In this document: positions 34,207-47,480 of the stretch, piece by piece
How positions within the stretch are numbered: the first letter of the stretch is position 1
How the letters are laid out: every line of letters starts with the position of its first letter
Position numbers and translations under genes: made by a program
DNA from: Cryptomeria japonica
Lineage: Eukaryota > Streptophyta > Pinopsida > Cupressales > Cupressaceae
NCBI RefSeq assembly: GCF_030272615.1
Contig: NC_081405.1
Coordinates: forward strand, 572,073,752 to 572,137,751
Length of the DNA stretch: 64,000 bases
Direction of reading: 5' to 3'
The notes under the pieces: generated by a model
The model's database searches: none
What the model was told of the DNA's origin: nothing
The model's input: only the letters and a program-made list of their open reading frames with translations

Positions 34207-34485
34207 GTTGCCGAAGGGGCTACAGCACTGTACATTGAGCAGTTGCGAGGCATTCAGTCAATAAGTGATCGTGGTGCACAACAGCTATCAGCAGATATTG
34301 AATATCTTTGCAATGTGTTGTCTGCTCTTTCCAAGCCGACTCCTCCAGTTTTAGCTACTTTTCATAGCTGTCTCGCTACCTCTCGAGAACAACTCCGGGA
34401 ACTTGTAAAATCAGATGCTTTAGGACAGCTTGACATACCAACTGCTCGGCTTGTCTGTAAAATGCGCCATGTTGCATTGGATTAA
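34207..34485 (+). CDS. COG7: COG7 last coding exon
   Basis: The exon follows ATAAAAG and encodes 92 residues and a TAA stop (34483-34485). It begins VAEGATALYIEQLRGIQSIS and contains SDRGAQQLSADIEYL and NVLSAL. It ends CKMRHVALD, matching the end of plant COG7 (CKMRRISFD in Arabidopsis, from memory). The preceding intron is only 101 bp. Together the four exons give about 505 residues, the C-terminal 60% of the protein, all intact. Confidence 0.95.
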   Translation, partial: VAEGATALYIEQLRGIQSISDRGAQQLSADIEYLCNVLSALSKPTPPVLATFHSCLATSREQLRELVKSDALGQLDIPTARLVCKMRHVALD

Positions 34486-35389
34486 GGTTGCCTTTTTTGA
34501 CTGGGTCCTCTTGTTCATCACATGGACTGACAACCTCAAATAAGAATGCATAAAATGAATGGAAATAATGTTTTTGGACTGTAGGGAAGTAGATGATATT
34601 TTTTTAAATTTTTTTTATTTCGATAGGTAAGAGAAGTTTGGGACCTAAGACATGCTACCAGATTCAACATCTTTCTAATTATGTTCTTATTAGCCGGTGT
34701 CATGCTGTTAAATGAACAGTTGTTTGAGTATTCAAGCAATGCAACCATATTCTGTTGTGTCCTAAAATGATTGGATTCATTTTTTGATTACCTATATGTC
34801 TGCATTTTTGGCCAGTTGCCTTGGAAACAACTAAAATGTATATTGTTTTCCTCTGGAAGCAACACAATATATCTCTTCAGATTGCCTTTGTATTTTTAAT
34901 TGCTTGAGAATATTATATGATTTGGGTCAATTTTTTGCTTGTGCACATGTAATCGGTATATCACCTTTTGATTATTAATTTATTAGTTGACTCAGGTCTA
35001 CTTTTGTGAGTGGCCATGTAAACTACATTTCATGGCACCTTTTATAGAAGCTAACCACTAACAAGAGGAAATAGCTAACCACTAACAAGAGGAAATATCT
35101 GCTAAAGAAACATTGTAGTATGTGGATTTGGTTACATTTGTTCTACTTCTATACTGGGAATATTTAAATATGCCATTGCAAGCTGGTCTTTAAATATCAA
35201 ACTTAGAGAAAACTAGTTTTATCTCCACCTTGACAACAATTTACCTGATACCTGCCCATGCCCATTCATCACCTTTTCTGCAAGCCAAGAGAAGCCAAAC
35301 TCCACCTCAGCTTTCTAGCAGTACTAGTTTAGTAAACATACCTACACAGTTTTTTGGTGTATGAACTTGCTCAAGGGTTACTCAATCTC
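34486..35389 (+). other. COG7 3' UTR and downstream sequence
   Basis: This non-coding stretch follows the COG7 stop and leads to the Copia relic. The 3' UTR end cannot be placed; no single polyadenylation signal stands out. A short direct duplication (CTAACCACTAACAAGAGGAA twice) lies at about 35050-35095. Confidence 0.5.
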
Positions 35390-38100
35390 CATCAATAACT
35401 AGTCCTATAAAATGATACTTAATTTCAATATGCTTGGTTCTACTGTAATAAGATGGATTTTTAGTCAAATGGATAGCACTTTGACTATCATAAAATACAA
35501 GCACTTTGTCCTACACTTTTTGAGACTCACCCAAAAAACCCTTCAACCAAATTGTCTCTTTACATGCATTTGAGACAGCTATATACTCTGCCTGAGTTGT
35601 GGAAAGCTTTGACATCCAACAAATAGCTCTTCTTGCAAGAGTAAAGGCATAATTTGAAGTACATCTCTTTTTATCCAAATCACATGCAAAATCTGAATCA
35701 ACACAACCACACACTGAATCACTGCAACTATTATAGGTTGTACAATAATCGCTTGTGCTTCTAAGATACCAAAACACCTATTTCACTGCTACCTAATGCT
35801 CTTTACTTGAACTTGCCATGCATCTACTGACAACACCAACTGTATGTGAAATATCCGGTCTTGTACATGGCATCACATACATTAAACTTCTTACCACATT
35901 AATAATGGTACATGAGACATATAATCATTTTCTTCATTATTACTAGGACATAATTTGAAGAAAGCCTAAAATGGGAAGCTAAAGGGATATTTACCTGTTT
36001 CACATTTTGCATATGAAATCTTATGAGGATCTTTTCCACATATTTCTGTTGTGACAACCAAAGCTTACCATGTGCCATGTCTATATGTATTTCTATGCCC
36101 AAAATTTGTTTTGTTATCTCAGATCCTTCATATTAAATATCCTAACTAACTAAGCTTTAACTTGCTAATTTTAGCCATGATTTTGCTTGTTACAAGCATA
36201 TCATCAACATAAAACACCAAGATAGTGAATAAACCATTCTTCAAACTTTTGAAGTAAATACTATGGTCGTACTCACTTCTTGTAAAGTTTTGTCTCACCA
36301 TGAAGGAATCAAATTTCATGTACCATTATCTAGGTGACTGCTTCGGGCTATACAATGACTTCATGAGTTGGCAAACAAATTTTCTATTGTGGTCTTGAAC
36401 AAACCCTTCTAGTTGTTCTATATGTATCTCCTTATCCAAACTGCATCTAAATTTTTTGTTTTAATATCTAGCTGCTCTAACTCAGGACCAAGTAATTCAA
36501 CTATGCTAATATAACTCGAATAGAAACAAACTAGCAATTGGTAAAAAATTCATGAAAATCAATACCTTGCAAGAAAATCCTTTTATCACCAATCTTTCTT
36601 TGTTCCTTTCAATTTTTGCCATCAATACCTTTCTTTAGTTTGTAGACCCACTTGCAACTAACAACTTTCCTACCCTTCATAAGTTCTAACTAGTGCCATG
36701 TTTTATTCTTCTTCAAGGCAACCGTTTTTTCTTTCATTGTTATTTACCATTTTAGCACTTTTAGTGCCATTTGTTGCTTCTTGATAACAATTTGGTTCCC
36801 CATCATTAGATATCAAATAGATGAAGCAAAATCATCATACCTTTAAGAAGGATTTCTGACTCGTATAGATGTGTTTGGAAATGGTTTTGGTATTTCCATA
36901 TTTTCTTGTTTATGTTTTGCATCCACATCTTCAGCTTTTACAAAGCTTCTTCTTGTTCCTTATTTTTTATAGATGGACGTTTTCCAACTGAACTTGCTGA
37001 TATTGTGGTGCTTGTTCTTATTTCATATCAACTTCTACAATGTCTAATTTTATTAGAGAAGATTCATCAAATACTATATCTATGCTAATGATGATTTTGT
37101 CAGTAGTAGGGTCCCACAATTTGTATCTTTTAATTCCATCATTGTAACCATCAAAAATATATTTTATTTACAACATCAATCCTTAGAATTAAAACCATAT
37201 TAATCACAACCAAAAAATTTCAAATTTGAATAATCATAAGAATGACTTGTCCATACTTCTTTGGGAATCTTACAATTGCAACTGGTGGTGATTAGTTTAC
37301 CAGATAGCATGATGTATTAACTACTTCTATCCACAACTTTTGCTCCAACTTGATATTATTGAACATGCTCCTTGCTCTCTCTAGAAGAGTCCTATTCATG
37401 TATTCAACAACACCATTTTGCAAAGGTGTGTAAAATTTAGTTTTGTGGCTTTTGATCCCAACTTCCTTCAATAATTTTCACATTCCGATACGAACTCACC
37501 TCCATTATCCGTTTTTAAACAATTAATTGATCCATTAGTACTCTTTTCAACCAAAATTTTACACTGAACACATTAACTTTATTTTTAAAAACAAAGACCC
37601 ATACCTTTCTAGAGTAATCATCTATAAATGTCATAAAAGATGATACACCCCCAAAAGAAATTGTAGGGGATAGTCCCCAAACATCTGAATAAATATAGTC
37701 TAGAACACCCTTGTATGACTATCAGTTTTAAACTTCTCTCTACATTGCTTCTTAAAGACGCAACGTTTACAAAATTCAAGTTTAAAGATTTTAAATCTGG
37801 AAGTAACTTATGATTTATTAGCACCTTTAGTCTTTTTTCATTCATATGACCCATTGCTGGTGTCATACACAAGTAGATTCATTTGCTTCCTTAGATATTG
37901 TTGATCTCTGATATGAGTATGTGGGACTGCGATCTATGAAACAACCTCGACTTTTAGAGAAGCCGACTCTTCTAATCTTTGGTGGAAAGAAAAGGGAGAA
38001 ATGCTTTTAGAGGAAACAAAAATTAACTTAGATCCTAGTCTAACGTGATGCGTCAAAGTTTAAACCAACTTATCATTCCTTATAGCATAAAGTAACTCAT
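35390..38100 (-). pseudogene. Degenerate Ty1/copia element (integrase to RNase H)
   Basis: This minus-strand Copia relic begins directly downstream of COG7. In coding order: GAG-pre-integrase (GHMNEKRLKVLINHKLLPDL, 37.86-37.76 kb), integrase core fragments (SFGG-type remnants near 37.65 kb), the reverse transcriptase catalytic box FYVDDMLV near 36.20 kb, the RT tail (GKLWLSQQKYVEKIL, 36.07 kb), and RNase H (SDSVCGCVDSDFACDLDKKR, SKLSTTQAEYIAVSNACKE, 35.70-35.55 kb). Many stops and frameshifts are present. No LTRs were recognised. This is a different Copia lineage from the ones at 18.5 kb and 54.6 kb, judged by the GAG-pre-integrase and RNase H wording. Confidence 0.8.
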
Positions 38101-39840
38101 ATTGGTTAGATGAATTCATGGAAACTTTAAAAGAGCAAACACATGATTTAAAAAGCTAGATTATAATGCAACATTAAGAATTAAAAAAGCTTGAAACTAA
38201 GAAAACACAAAACAAATATTCCTAGATGAACACGCACCACATACTCTCCATTATTGGTGGCATAACAAATTACAAAAGGCCAATAAGGCACAATTTTAAA
38301 CTATTCAAATCCCTTCGCGAGAAGCATCCACTAAGGCTTGTTGGGAAAATATTGCTCCTATTTACTTAGCAAAATTAAAAAGATCCCGAAGCCCCATTAC
38401 AAAGAAAACAATCATTTTATAGACCCGATGAATCTCTAGTCATGGTGGAAATTATAAGCACAACTGAAACTTGTTGGAGGTGTTGTTGATCTTGAATGAG
38501 ATTGACAGGCATGCAACCTGTTCCGTTGACTTGAACTAGTAGTTGCTCTCCCCCTGATGGTGGCATGCGTCAGATAAAAGTTGTGGCAAAAAAGAATCAA
38601 TTGTGCACCTTAGAAAATATTTCAGATCATCATTTGCTCTAAGGAGCCTTGTGCTACAATGTGTTTCACTATGCTTCCTTCTGTGCTATTCCTACTTGTC
38701 AGTTCCTTTGCTCATTGCGACCAATTGCGCAACTTTAAAATGTACCATCCGCAAGCAGCTTCCAGAACTCCCACCCTTGTGACAAACAACATATTGCGAA
38801 ATGAACCTTTTACAAAAGCTTTCTTCTCTTTTGCTTTTATCGCTAGTGCGTGAAGTTGCCATGTGGCTCGCTAGTGCTTCATGAAGGAAGATCGAACATC
38901 TTAATGAAAAGAACATGCGCCCAAGCAACGCGTGACTCACTTTAAAAAATAGCTTTTACTTAGCTAATTCTAATAGGTACCCACCTTGTTGCAATATTTG
39001 CATTGTTTCTATCAATGCCTTCAACATTGATCCACAAAATGTAGAAGTTATCTACAGATGTAACAACTCATAGGGAACCTCCACTGTGGATGTTGGACCC
39101 AAAATATCTGGTTTTGTATTAGAAGACATAAGGGCAAAAGGGAACACTGATCAAAATGGCATCTTGGAAACTATAGTTTTATAAGGGCAAGCTGTAGGGA
39201 TGACTAGTCGACTTCAAAAAGTTGAGCTTTCTTTCTTAGGGCTTCAAATATGTAGTCCAAATTGATAATCTCCTTGAAGGAGAAGCTGTTCAAACTGTGG
39301 ACCATGTCTTGCATCTGGTATTCAAGCTATGCGAGTGGATGTAGGATTGTCTTTACTTGTATGCTTGGTGCTTGGCTAAGGCCTTGAAAGACACTCATCC
39401 TTCTATTTATTTTTGAGCAACTCTCTGATTTGAATCTCCAAAAGTATTGTATTATCTGCACGGAAAGGAGGCCTAATTGGATCAACTGTTCGATGTGTCC
39501 ATTTCTTTCACCACACGCTCCAATGCATCCAAGTTGGCCTTATTTTTCGAGGCCATTTTGTTGTAGCTTAAGGATTCATTCACTTTGGTGACTGCTTGCC
39601 TTCTATTGCTCACACTAGCTGCTTACAAGGTCTCATAAAAAAACAATGTATAATTTTTTCACAAGCAATTGGGAGTTGGCGATCTGCGCGCAACAAAGGA
39701 GAGAGTTTGGTTCACTGCCATGCTAACCTCAATTCTCAAGGATTGAGAATCCAAGATGAACTTGAGTGTGGGCTTCAAGATGGAGGCCATTTGCTTGATC
39801 CACTTCTAGAAAGAAGAATAGAGTTATTGTAGCATCAAGA
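38101..39840. other. Unassigned sequence, possibly decayed repeat
   Basis: I see no supported gene. Some minus-strand stretches have coding-like composition, possibly continuing the remnant at 39841-40706, but no family is recognised. Confidence 0.35.
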
Positions 39841-40706
39841 GGCAATTTAGAACATGGGTGCTCCTTACCAATTCTTGCTTTAGCTACGCAATTTCCTGAT
39901 CCTTTGCCTGTAGCTCTTGTTGTAACTATTGTTGTTGATCCTTAGCTTCACCCACTCTTATGCACTTGAGTAATTTCATTCACTCTTTCTTGTAGCTTTT
40001 GATCAGCAACCTCCTCCTTCTTTGACTCTTCAACCTGAGCTCTAACTTCTATAATCTCTTTTTGCAACTTGACTCTTTGATCTTGCTCAAGCTTTAGAGC
40101 CTCCTTTGTGAGTCAGCCTTGGAGATTTTCTTTCAGCTTGGTGATATCAGAATCTTTGACCTTGTTCTTTGCAGTGAGGCAGGCCATGGTACTCTTGACC
40201 TGCATGACCTCCTTTTTCTTCTTTAGGCACTAACTAGTATTGAGAAATTCTGTTATTACAAATTTATGAGTCTTCTATTAATTCAACCTTGTCTTGAGGC
40301 CTTTCTTGACTAAGGTTCAAACCAACGACATGAATTGAGAAATCCTCCGACTTCATATGCTCTTTGAGGCTTTATTATTGTGGGCATTATATGCAGAATC
40401 ACAAGTGAAAACTGAACTGGCTCATACAAGAACCTCATCCAAGACATGACCATGGATTTATTTGATTTTCGTCTTTGTTTCTCAAGGCAAGTCTCACGGG
40501 CCTTCCTTGTGGTCTCCATTTACTGGTGGAATTGAGTTGGTGACTGGATAAATTCTTTCCCAAAGGAAGATCCTTGTGGCAATCTGTAGGGAATGGTCAC
40601 TTGTTGCTACAAAGCAACTAACTTTTTTTCCATGGGTATAGGGGAGTGAATAGTAAGAATGGTTGGAGAGAATGGAGGTAGATTGTGAAGTGGAAGGGCT
40701 GGTCAT
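39841..40706 (-). pseudogene. Unidentified decayed coding block, helical protein
   Basis: The minus strand reads from a Met at 40706 (MTSPSTSQSTSILSNHSYYS), through a change of frame near 40.5 kb (FLYEPVQFSLVILHIMPTII), into a charged, coiled-coil-like stretch at about 40.2-39.95 kb rich in Lys, Glu and Gln with several stops. I do not recognise the family. It could be the structural-protein part of another unclassified retroelement. Low confidence that the whole block is one gene. Confidence 0.35.
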
Positions 40707-40999
40707 TGTGCTACAAGTGTGGAAGATATATCAAAGGTCTATCAATGTAGGGGCCAAAAAACATTCACGAAACTCATAGTAATCTCGCATTACTGAAAGG
40801 CATTCATAAAACTCATAGTAATTTCGCATTACTGAAAGAATATGAGTTCACATAGATATAGGAACAATTCTATGTAGGTATGTGGACGTCTCTGTTGCAT
40901 TCAAGGCTATATGTTGTGCAAAGAACTTAGAATTTTAAAATAACATTAGATGCAACAAGAAAGATGAATACCTAAATGCCTCTTCAGTCTTGAAATTCA

Positions 41000-41720
41000 T
41001 TAACTGACGGTGAATGTTATCTACTATGACTTTTGCGAGGTCCATTTTATAGGATTTTTCTCTCTTGATAGTCTTCAAATGGAAGGCCACCTCCAATTGA
41101 AAGTTACGACATTTGCATCATTATCAAGCCAAAAAATGAAGGCAAACATAGAAAAAATATCTTGCATGTCATGTGATACAAAACTTGGTAGAGCAATCGA
41201 CAGAGGAGGCAACTTAGTATTCTTTGGATCTTGTGTGAGTGCCAAATTTATGAATCTAAATTTGTTTATCCTTGTATCCCATACGTTTTACAATTTTTCA
41301 ATAATTCAAAAATCTTCATTGGTGTCATGAGGGATCCACAACATTTCCCTCACCAATGTGACATTGATTGCAACTTTAAGGTGCCTCCTAGTTATGATAC
41401 CAACTTGAGGATCATACACATCTACACATAAGCATCTATTAATTCTAAACATAGATGAACCAAAGACACCATATACTGAGCTAAAGTGGAGCTCCACAAC
41501 TCGAATCCAAAAGATTCATAGTCATTGTTCAAAACCTTGGGTAGTGTGTGGGCGTGACCACCTTCTCTCTAATTCTTAGGGTTCTTAGCCAATTTAGACT
41601 CAAAAATTCCCTTTGCATAGTCTAGAATCAAAGTTGAATCTGTGCAACGAACCTTACCCACACTTCTTACATTTAGGACTTGTGGCTTGGGTTGTGAAGG
41701 AGCCGAAGCATGTGATTTGC
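41000..41720 (-). pseudogene. Unidentified decayed coding block
   Basis: Minus-strand pieces include CLCVDVYDPQVGIITRRHLK and VREMLWIPH at 41.44-41.32 kb, reminiscent of the DP-x-T-x-I ... LP layout of the HL protein's N-terminal domain but not clearly homologous. A second frame in the same place is also open for part of the way, so even the reading frame is uncertain. Confidence 0.25.
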
Positions 41721-42221
41721 TTCCTTGGTAATCCAAAGTGAACTCTCAATGCTTTACTATTGATTGAGTCCTTCATCTCTTGGTATGCTCACTTCCTGAG
41801 GTTGACTTCGCAGGATTCATGGCTTTCTTTTTATGTTAAGTCTTTGATCCACGAAAACTCTGGTTTCTTTGATAAAACTCTCTTTCAATCATTTGCAAAA
41901 GTCCCTAGCTTCTTCAACACACTACAATTCTCAAATGTTCTAAATGATTATTCTGCTAGGTGTAAGAGGTAGTTAGAAGAAAGAAAACATATCTTCTTAA
42001 TTAATGTTGAATCCTCAGTCATTGTGTCCTTTTAATGCTGAGACATTCCCCAAGCTCGTAGTGCCATTTTGCTACATATTTTAGTAGATATTCAATGTGG
42101 ATCATGCAATTCACACGATTAAGCCATTAATTCTATTAGACTAGGTTGTTAAGTGTCCATTAGAATGAATGATTTGAAAGGGGCTCTAAGGAGAGGAAAA
42201 CTAGCTACTATTGATTACTAT

Positions 42222-44436
42222 TGGAGTTGAGGAAAAATCAACTCTACAGCTCCTAAAGATCACCTGCATGTGAACCTGCCACAAAAGGAGAGAAGCAAAA
42301 AAGCTATGGAGGCCAGAATTCAGAGATCTAGAAAAGAGGAGTCATATTGATTGTGCAACAAGAATGCAATTCAATAATTACAGTTGTTATGAAAATACAA
42401 AGAGAGAATCCTTATAAAAGGATATTCGAAACCCTAAAGGAGAAAACCCTAAAGAATTATAAAATTCCTAAGTTTAGCTTAAGCATGGAGTATAATAGAC
42501 TAATAATTAAATAAATAATTATTAGCGAATAAAAAATAACTCCAACACCCACCCTTAAGATGAACTTAGAGAGTAGCTAAAAAACAACTAAGGACTAAAA
42601 AGCCATGTAAAAAAATGCAGTAAAACAACAATGGGCCCCGACAACTAGGCCTGATGAGGTACCCAAGTATAATAAAATCTCTGTAAAGTGGAGAAAAAGG
42701 AGAAAACCCTATGGGAACAAAACTCCTCTCCAAGAAGAGATGAAAGCTCAAGTGAAGGACTAAGAAGCCTCCAAACAAGAGTGTTCCAGAATATAGGAAT
42801 AAAAAGAAGAGAATGAAGAACACCACTGAAGCATGAAATAGCTGCAAACACTATCAAAGAGTAATTGCTGATCTAAAGAACCTCCATTGAAATAGAACAT
42901 GACCAGGTAGAGAACTCTGTAATCTGCATGAGTGCCCTCAAATGACACTACTCGAATTAGATGGCAAACAAAGGCAAACAATTGAACTCGAAGATACATA
43001 TGACATGAAACACCAAAGCTTGAAGACCTGATCAATCAAACCAAGGAAGCATTAGAACCAACAGGACAAACCTCCCCATAATGCTGAAAAGGGAGAGAGA
43101 CAGGTACACTGAAAAGAACGGCCAACAAGAACTGCATGACAAAGAACCAGGAACATCGAAGGTGCAGATAAAGTACATAGTGTCGTGGAAGGAACACTCA
43201 CTTGACACACATCATGAGGCTAATGTCGTGGAAGGAACACTCACGTGACAAAGGTAGATGACAAACAAAGGCAAACATCAACCCCCCCATGACATTTTAT
43301 AAGTAGTGCAAGTACAATAAGACACAAGATGTGCAAGATCCCAAGTATACAATGCATGGTGGCACTTTATTTCAGTGCATTTGTATAAATAAAATGCTAC
43401 CAGACTGGAAATAGAAAGAATAACCAAAGACAAGACATCCTACTCAAAGAAAGAGATCCCAAGACCTGAAACATCCAAGATATTCACCAGAGTGCTGAAA
43501 AGCAAAAAATTGAATAAAATATACCTGGAGCAGAATCTAGAAAGAACACTCATATGACTGGAAAGTACACATAACAAAATTTCCAACAATATAAAGTTTT
43601 TAAAAAACGGAGTTCGGATGCTCAAGTGATGTCTCGCGGAATGCAAAAAGGAACCTCTAGCTTTGACAGCAAAAAACACCATCAAAAAAGCAAAATCAAA
43701 AGTGCAAACCTCCAGATCTGGATATAGTTTGGAAAGAGCTTTTCGACGATATAAGGTTTTTGAAAAAGCACCTCAAAATTTTTTATTTTTATTTTTTCGA
43801 CGAAATTTTTTTGATGCATTTGCAGGCACAGTCATATGGATTTTCCTGCCTCGAAAAACATGCCAATAAAAAATCATGTCATGCATCCCTGTCACCGAAA
43901 ATAGGCAAATTATATATCAAAATTCATGGAATCAACCTTCTGAATCCAACTGTGAGGTCCTTTTGGCACCAAAATGTACCAAAAAATCAACTACCCCTAG
44001 AAATGAAAAAAAACAAATGCTCAAACCCTCGAATACACAGATCTGAAGAACAAGGCCCAAAAACTCTCATGAAGAGAACAGGGGCATGCAGATCTGGAGC
44101 TCTGATACCATATTGGAGTTGAGGAAAAATCAACTCTACAACTCCCAAAGATCACTTGCATGCAAACCTGTCACAAAAGGAGAGAAGCAAAAAAGCTATG
44201 GAGGCTAGAATTCAAAGATCCAGAAAAGATGAGTCATATTGATTGTGCAACAAGAATGCAATTCAATAATTACAATTGTTATGAAAATACAAAGAGAGAA
44301 TCCTTATAAAAGGATACTCGAAACCCTAAAGGAGAAAACCCTAAAGAATTATAAGATTCCTAAGTTTAGCTTAAGCATGGAGTATAATAGACTAATAATT
44401 AAATAAATAATTATTAGCTAATAAAAGATAACTCCA
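42222..44436 (-). mobile_element. Non-coding LTR element (LARD/large TRIM type), intact ends
   Basis: LTRs of 323 bp lie at 42222-42544 and 44114-44436 (about 15 differences). Ends are TGGAGTT and AACTCCA. Target duplication ACTAT occurs at 42217-42221 and 44437-44441. On the minus strand the primer binding site TGGTATCAGAGC follows the 44114 LTR after a 3-nt gap (44110-44099), and a purine tract CTTAAGGGTGGGTG precedes the 42544 LTR. The 1,569-bp interior has no gag or pol. It contains a small direct repeat around AATGTCGTGGAAGGAACACT (near 43177 and 43223). It must have been mobilised in trans. Confidence 0.9.
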
Positions 44437-44549
44437 ACTATTACTTTATTCACTTATCCTGTTCTTACTACATTTAATTGAAGCAAAAGTGGTAAACAAA
44501 CTTGCAAAAAGGGAAACCAGCTAACTATTGTACAAGTAGATTATTGAGC

Positions 44550-46900
44550 ATTTACTTGAAATGTTTTAAGAAGGTCCCATTTACCAGGATTTTAGGTACA
44601 TTTCCATCTTCATTGGCCAACTCATAAGCTCTATGCTGCTTGCAATTTATGACCCAAAAAGTGCCTCTACACAAGAAATCAACTTTGGCATGCTCCTCCT
44701 AGTTTAGCTACTCTTTCCTCATATTTGAGGATTAGATCTCCTTTTATAAAACCGAGTTTTGAAATCTTTTTATCGAACCACTTCTTAACCACCTATTGAT
44801 GACTTATCATTGCATCATGAGAATCCTCTCTTGATTCCTCTTGATTCTTGAAGGTTCAACAATTTAGCTAGCCTGACTTGCATTGCTCAGTTTTCCTCAA
44901 TCTCAAATTCCTTTAGCAATTGTAGGGTGGGAATCTCCATTGAAGTTGGTAGGATAACATGCTTCCCATATACCAACTCATAAGGGATGTCTTAAGAATT
45001 TTCTTCGAAGTTATGCAATTGGCCCATAGGGTCGCTTTCAAGTGCTTATGCCATTTGCTTTGATGGCCAACCCCTACTATCTTAATCAACTTGGTTAAGT
45101 TCTTATTTGTGGACTCGACTAGTCCATTCCCCTATGGGTAATAATTAGAAGATGTTTTTAGGAAAATACCATTCTTGAGTGCAAACTTAGAAATATTGGA
45201 GCCAAGAAGAGCTCTAGCACTATCAAATATGATAGTCCTTGGAGGACCAAAAAATTGAGTATGACACCTTCAATTGCCTATTTTAAAGGGAAAACTTCAA
45301 ACCATCTTGTGAAGTAGTTGGTAGTAGTACTTATATCCAATTATGGACCACACTTTATATAGAATTAATAATCCCAATAAAGTACAACCCCTATTGTGTG
45401 AAAGACAGATCTACCATGATAGAGTTAAGTGGCATGGAAGAATTCATCCTTTTGTCGACAAAAAATGACACTGTTGGCACTTTTTTATTACTATTGTGAC
45501 AATTTGAAAATAATGTTGACCAGTAATATCCTACGTACATGATCTTTATTGTAGTAATGTTTGCATAAAAGTGACCATTTGAGGTCTCATAATGCATCTC
45601 ATTGATAATTTTATTGGCTTGAGTTTCCTCTACACATTTGAGTAACACACTATTAACATTCACTTTGAAAAAGACACTCTATACCAGAAAATAACCCACT
45701 CCTTACAACCTATAGAACCTTCTCTTGTGTAAAGGAAGTTGGTCAAGATATTAGCCTGTTTGCATGAAACACATCTTATTAGTCATCTATAAGCCCATGT
45801 CTTCATTTTGGTTTAGTAACACAACTTTTGATGCATCCGCTTCTCCGATCAAGAGCTGCAAACCTTGAGCCAAGTACTTGTAGTGTCCTTTACTGTAGAT
45901 CAATTTGGTTAGCTTGAGTTTGACATCATACTCTAGGATTTTAGTGATCCATTTGCTATTTTCTCAGTAATTTCATCTCCCACAATGTATTCTCCTACGT
46001 TGGAATGGTCCACATATACCATAGTTTTGTTCCTGACCCCTAAATGTCTAAATTTCTTGAGTCCATTTACAATTGTGAAAGCTTGTTTTTCAACAAAATT
46101 ATATTTAGTCTCATAAGCTTGCAAGGTTCTTAAATAAAAAGCAATAGGATGTTCACTTTTTCTAGCATCATATTTTTTGTGTCAGCACAATTGCCAAGCT
46201 GTGTTTACTACGATAAATGTATATGATTAAATATTTAGAAAAATCTAGATTAACTAGTACCAGAGATGAGGAAATTGCATTCTTTGTGCATTCAAAATCT
46301 TTTCTACCCTCATGTGTCCATTTGAAAGTTAATTTTTCTTCAACATCAAACTGATTGGTCTAGTTAATCTTGTAAAATATGATATGAAGAGGCCGATGAA
46401 GTTAATTTTCCCAAGAAATATTGAATTCCCTTCTTGTTTATCTGTAGGGACAACTCTTTTATTGCTTTAACTTTGTCGAGATCAATAGAAATCTCCTCTT
46501 TGGAAACTACATGTCCCAACAATTTTACTTGTAAGACTCTGAAAACACATTTCTTGGGGTTCAAAAACATCCCAAACTCGACACCTCTCAAAACCACTTT
46601 CTAAATGATTGAAGTGATCTTATTTTGAATTTGAAAAGGTAATTAGATCATCTATGTAAATAAGGATAATCCCATTCCCTAAACCTTGGAAGGCTATGTC
46701 TATTGGATGTTGAAAAATAACACCAATATTCAAAGGCTGAAGGGCATCTTGACATAAGCATATTGAAATGTAATGAAGATGGTTGTTCACTAGATTAAAG
46801 ATGCAAACTAGGAATCATTCCAAGTCCTTTCTATTTCATTGGAGAATGACCAATTAGGCTCAAATTTAGTCCCTTAGGATAGCTAAGCACTTTGATTGAT
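44550..46900 (-). pseudogene. Ty3/gypsy pol remnant (RT, RNase H, integrase)
   Basis: In minus-strand order: the RT catalytic box IYIDDLI near 46.65 kb, preceded by FQHPIDIAFQGLGN-type sequence; the RT end (KLLGHVVSKEEISIDLDKVK, 46.5 kb); RNase H with GLKKFRHLGVRNKTMVYVDH (46.07-46.0 kb); the integrase zinc region (NEMHYETSNGHF, GYYWSTLF, 45.6-45.5 kb); and the integrase core with the second Asp in FDSARALLGS and the Glu in GNGLVESTNKN (45.2-45.1 kb). Stops and shifts are frequent. No gag, protease or LTRs were found, so it is a truncated relic. Confidence 0.8.
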
Positions 46901-47340
46901 TGTTCCCTTTTAAATTTAATTGATTAGATATGATTATTATAAGAAATGATGCAAGAACTAAGTAAAATGTTAGGAAATTGGCAAGATTCAACACAAACAG
47001 ACAAACAAAACTGGAAATGAGTTACAAAAAGAAAATTTTCACTAGAAAATTCTAGAGCGATGTGCTAGGTGCCTTAGTCATGAGGGTGTCTTCATCAACT
47101 AAAACATCATATTTTGGATTAGGATGCTTTGTAAATTACTCCCTTTGAAATTTAGCTAAAAAGTGTTAGATAGGTGTGCTAACCAAATTAGTCCATGTGT
47201 TTTTTCCTGTTCAGAATCCAAAATTGTGCATCTTAGTTTGCTCTCTACAACTCTATAATTTTTTATTGTCGGATCTAAATCCCAGACCATAAAAGAGAGA
47301 ACAATGCTACGTTGTATAGGGGCTTGCCTAAGTCAAACCT

Positions 47341-47480
47341 TGAGTAGGAATTAACCTCCACTCTAGTAATGATTGATTACAAAATAATTTACACTCGGTA
47401 GGGAAAAAACCCCGAGTCGGAATTAACCCTCCACTACAGTAATGACTGATTAGAAAAAAAATTACCTTGTAGGGAAAAGG
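47341..47480. repeat. Tandem duplication, unit about 70 bp
   Basis: Two imperfect units each read GAATTAACC...CCACT...AGTAATGA.TGATTA...GTAGGGAAAA. No known function. Confidence 0.7.

Noticed and set aside
34536-34748. Minus-strand ORF downstream of COG7
   Set aside because: It overlaps the COG7 3' UTR, has no recognisable domain and contains only chance-level open frame.
42566-43035. Overlapping hydrophobic Phe/Ser/Leu-rich ORFs on the minus strand
   Set aside because: They lie in the non-coding interior of an LTR element, have low-complexity composition and no motif.
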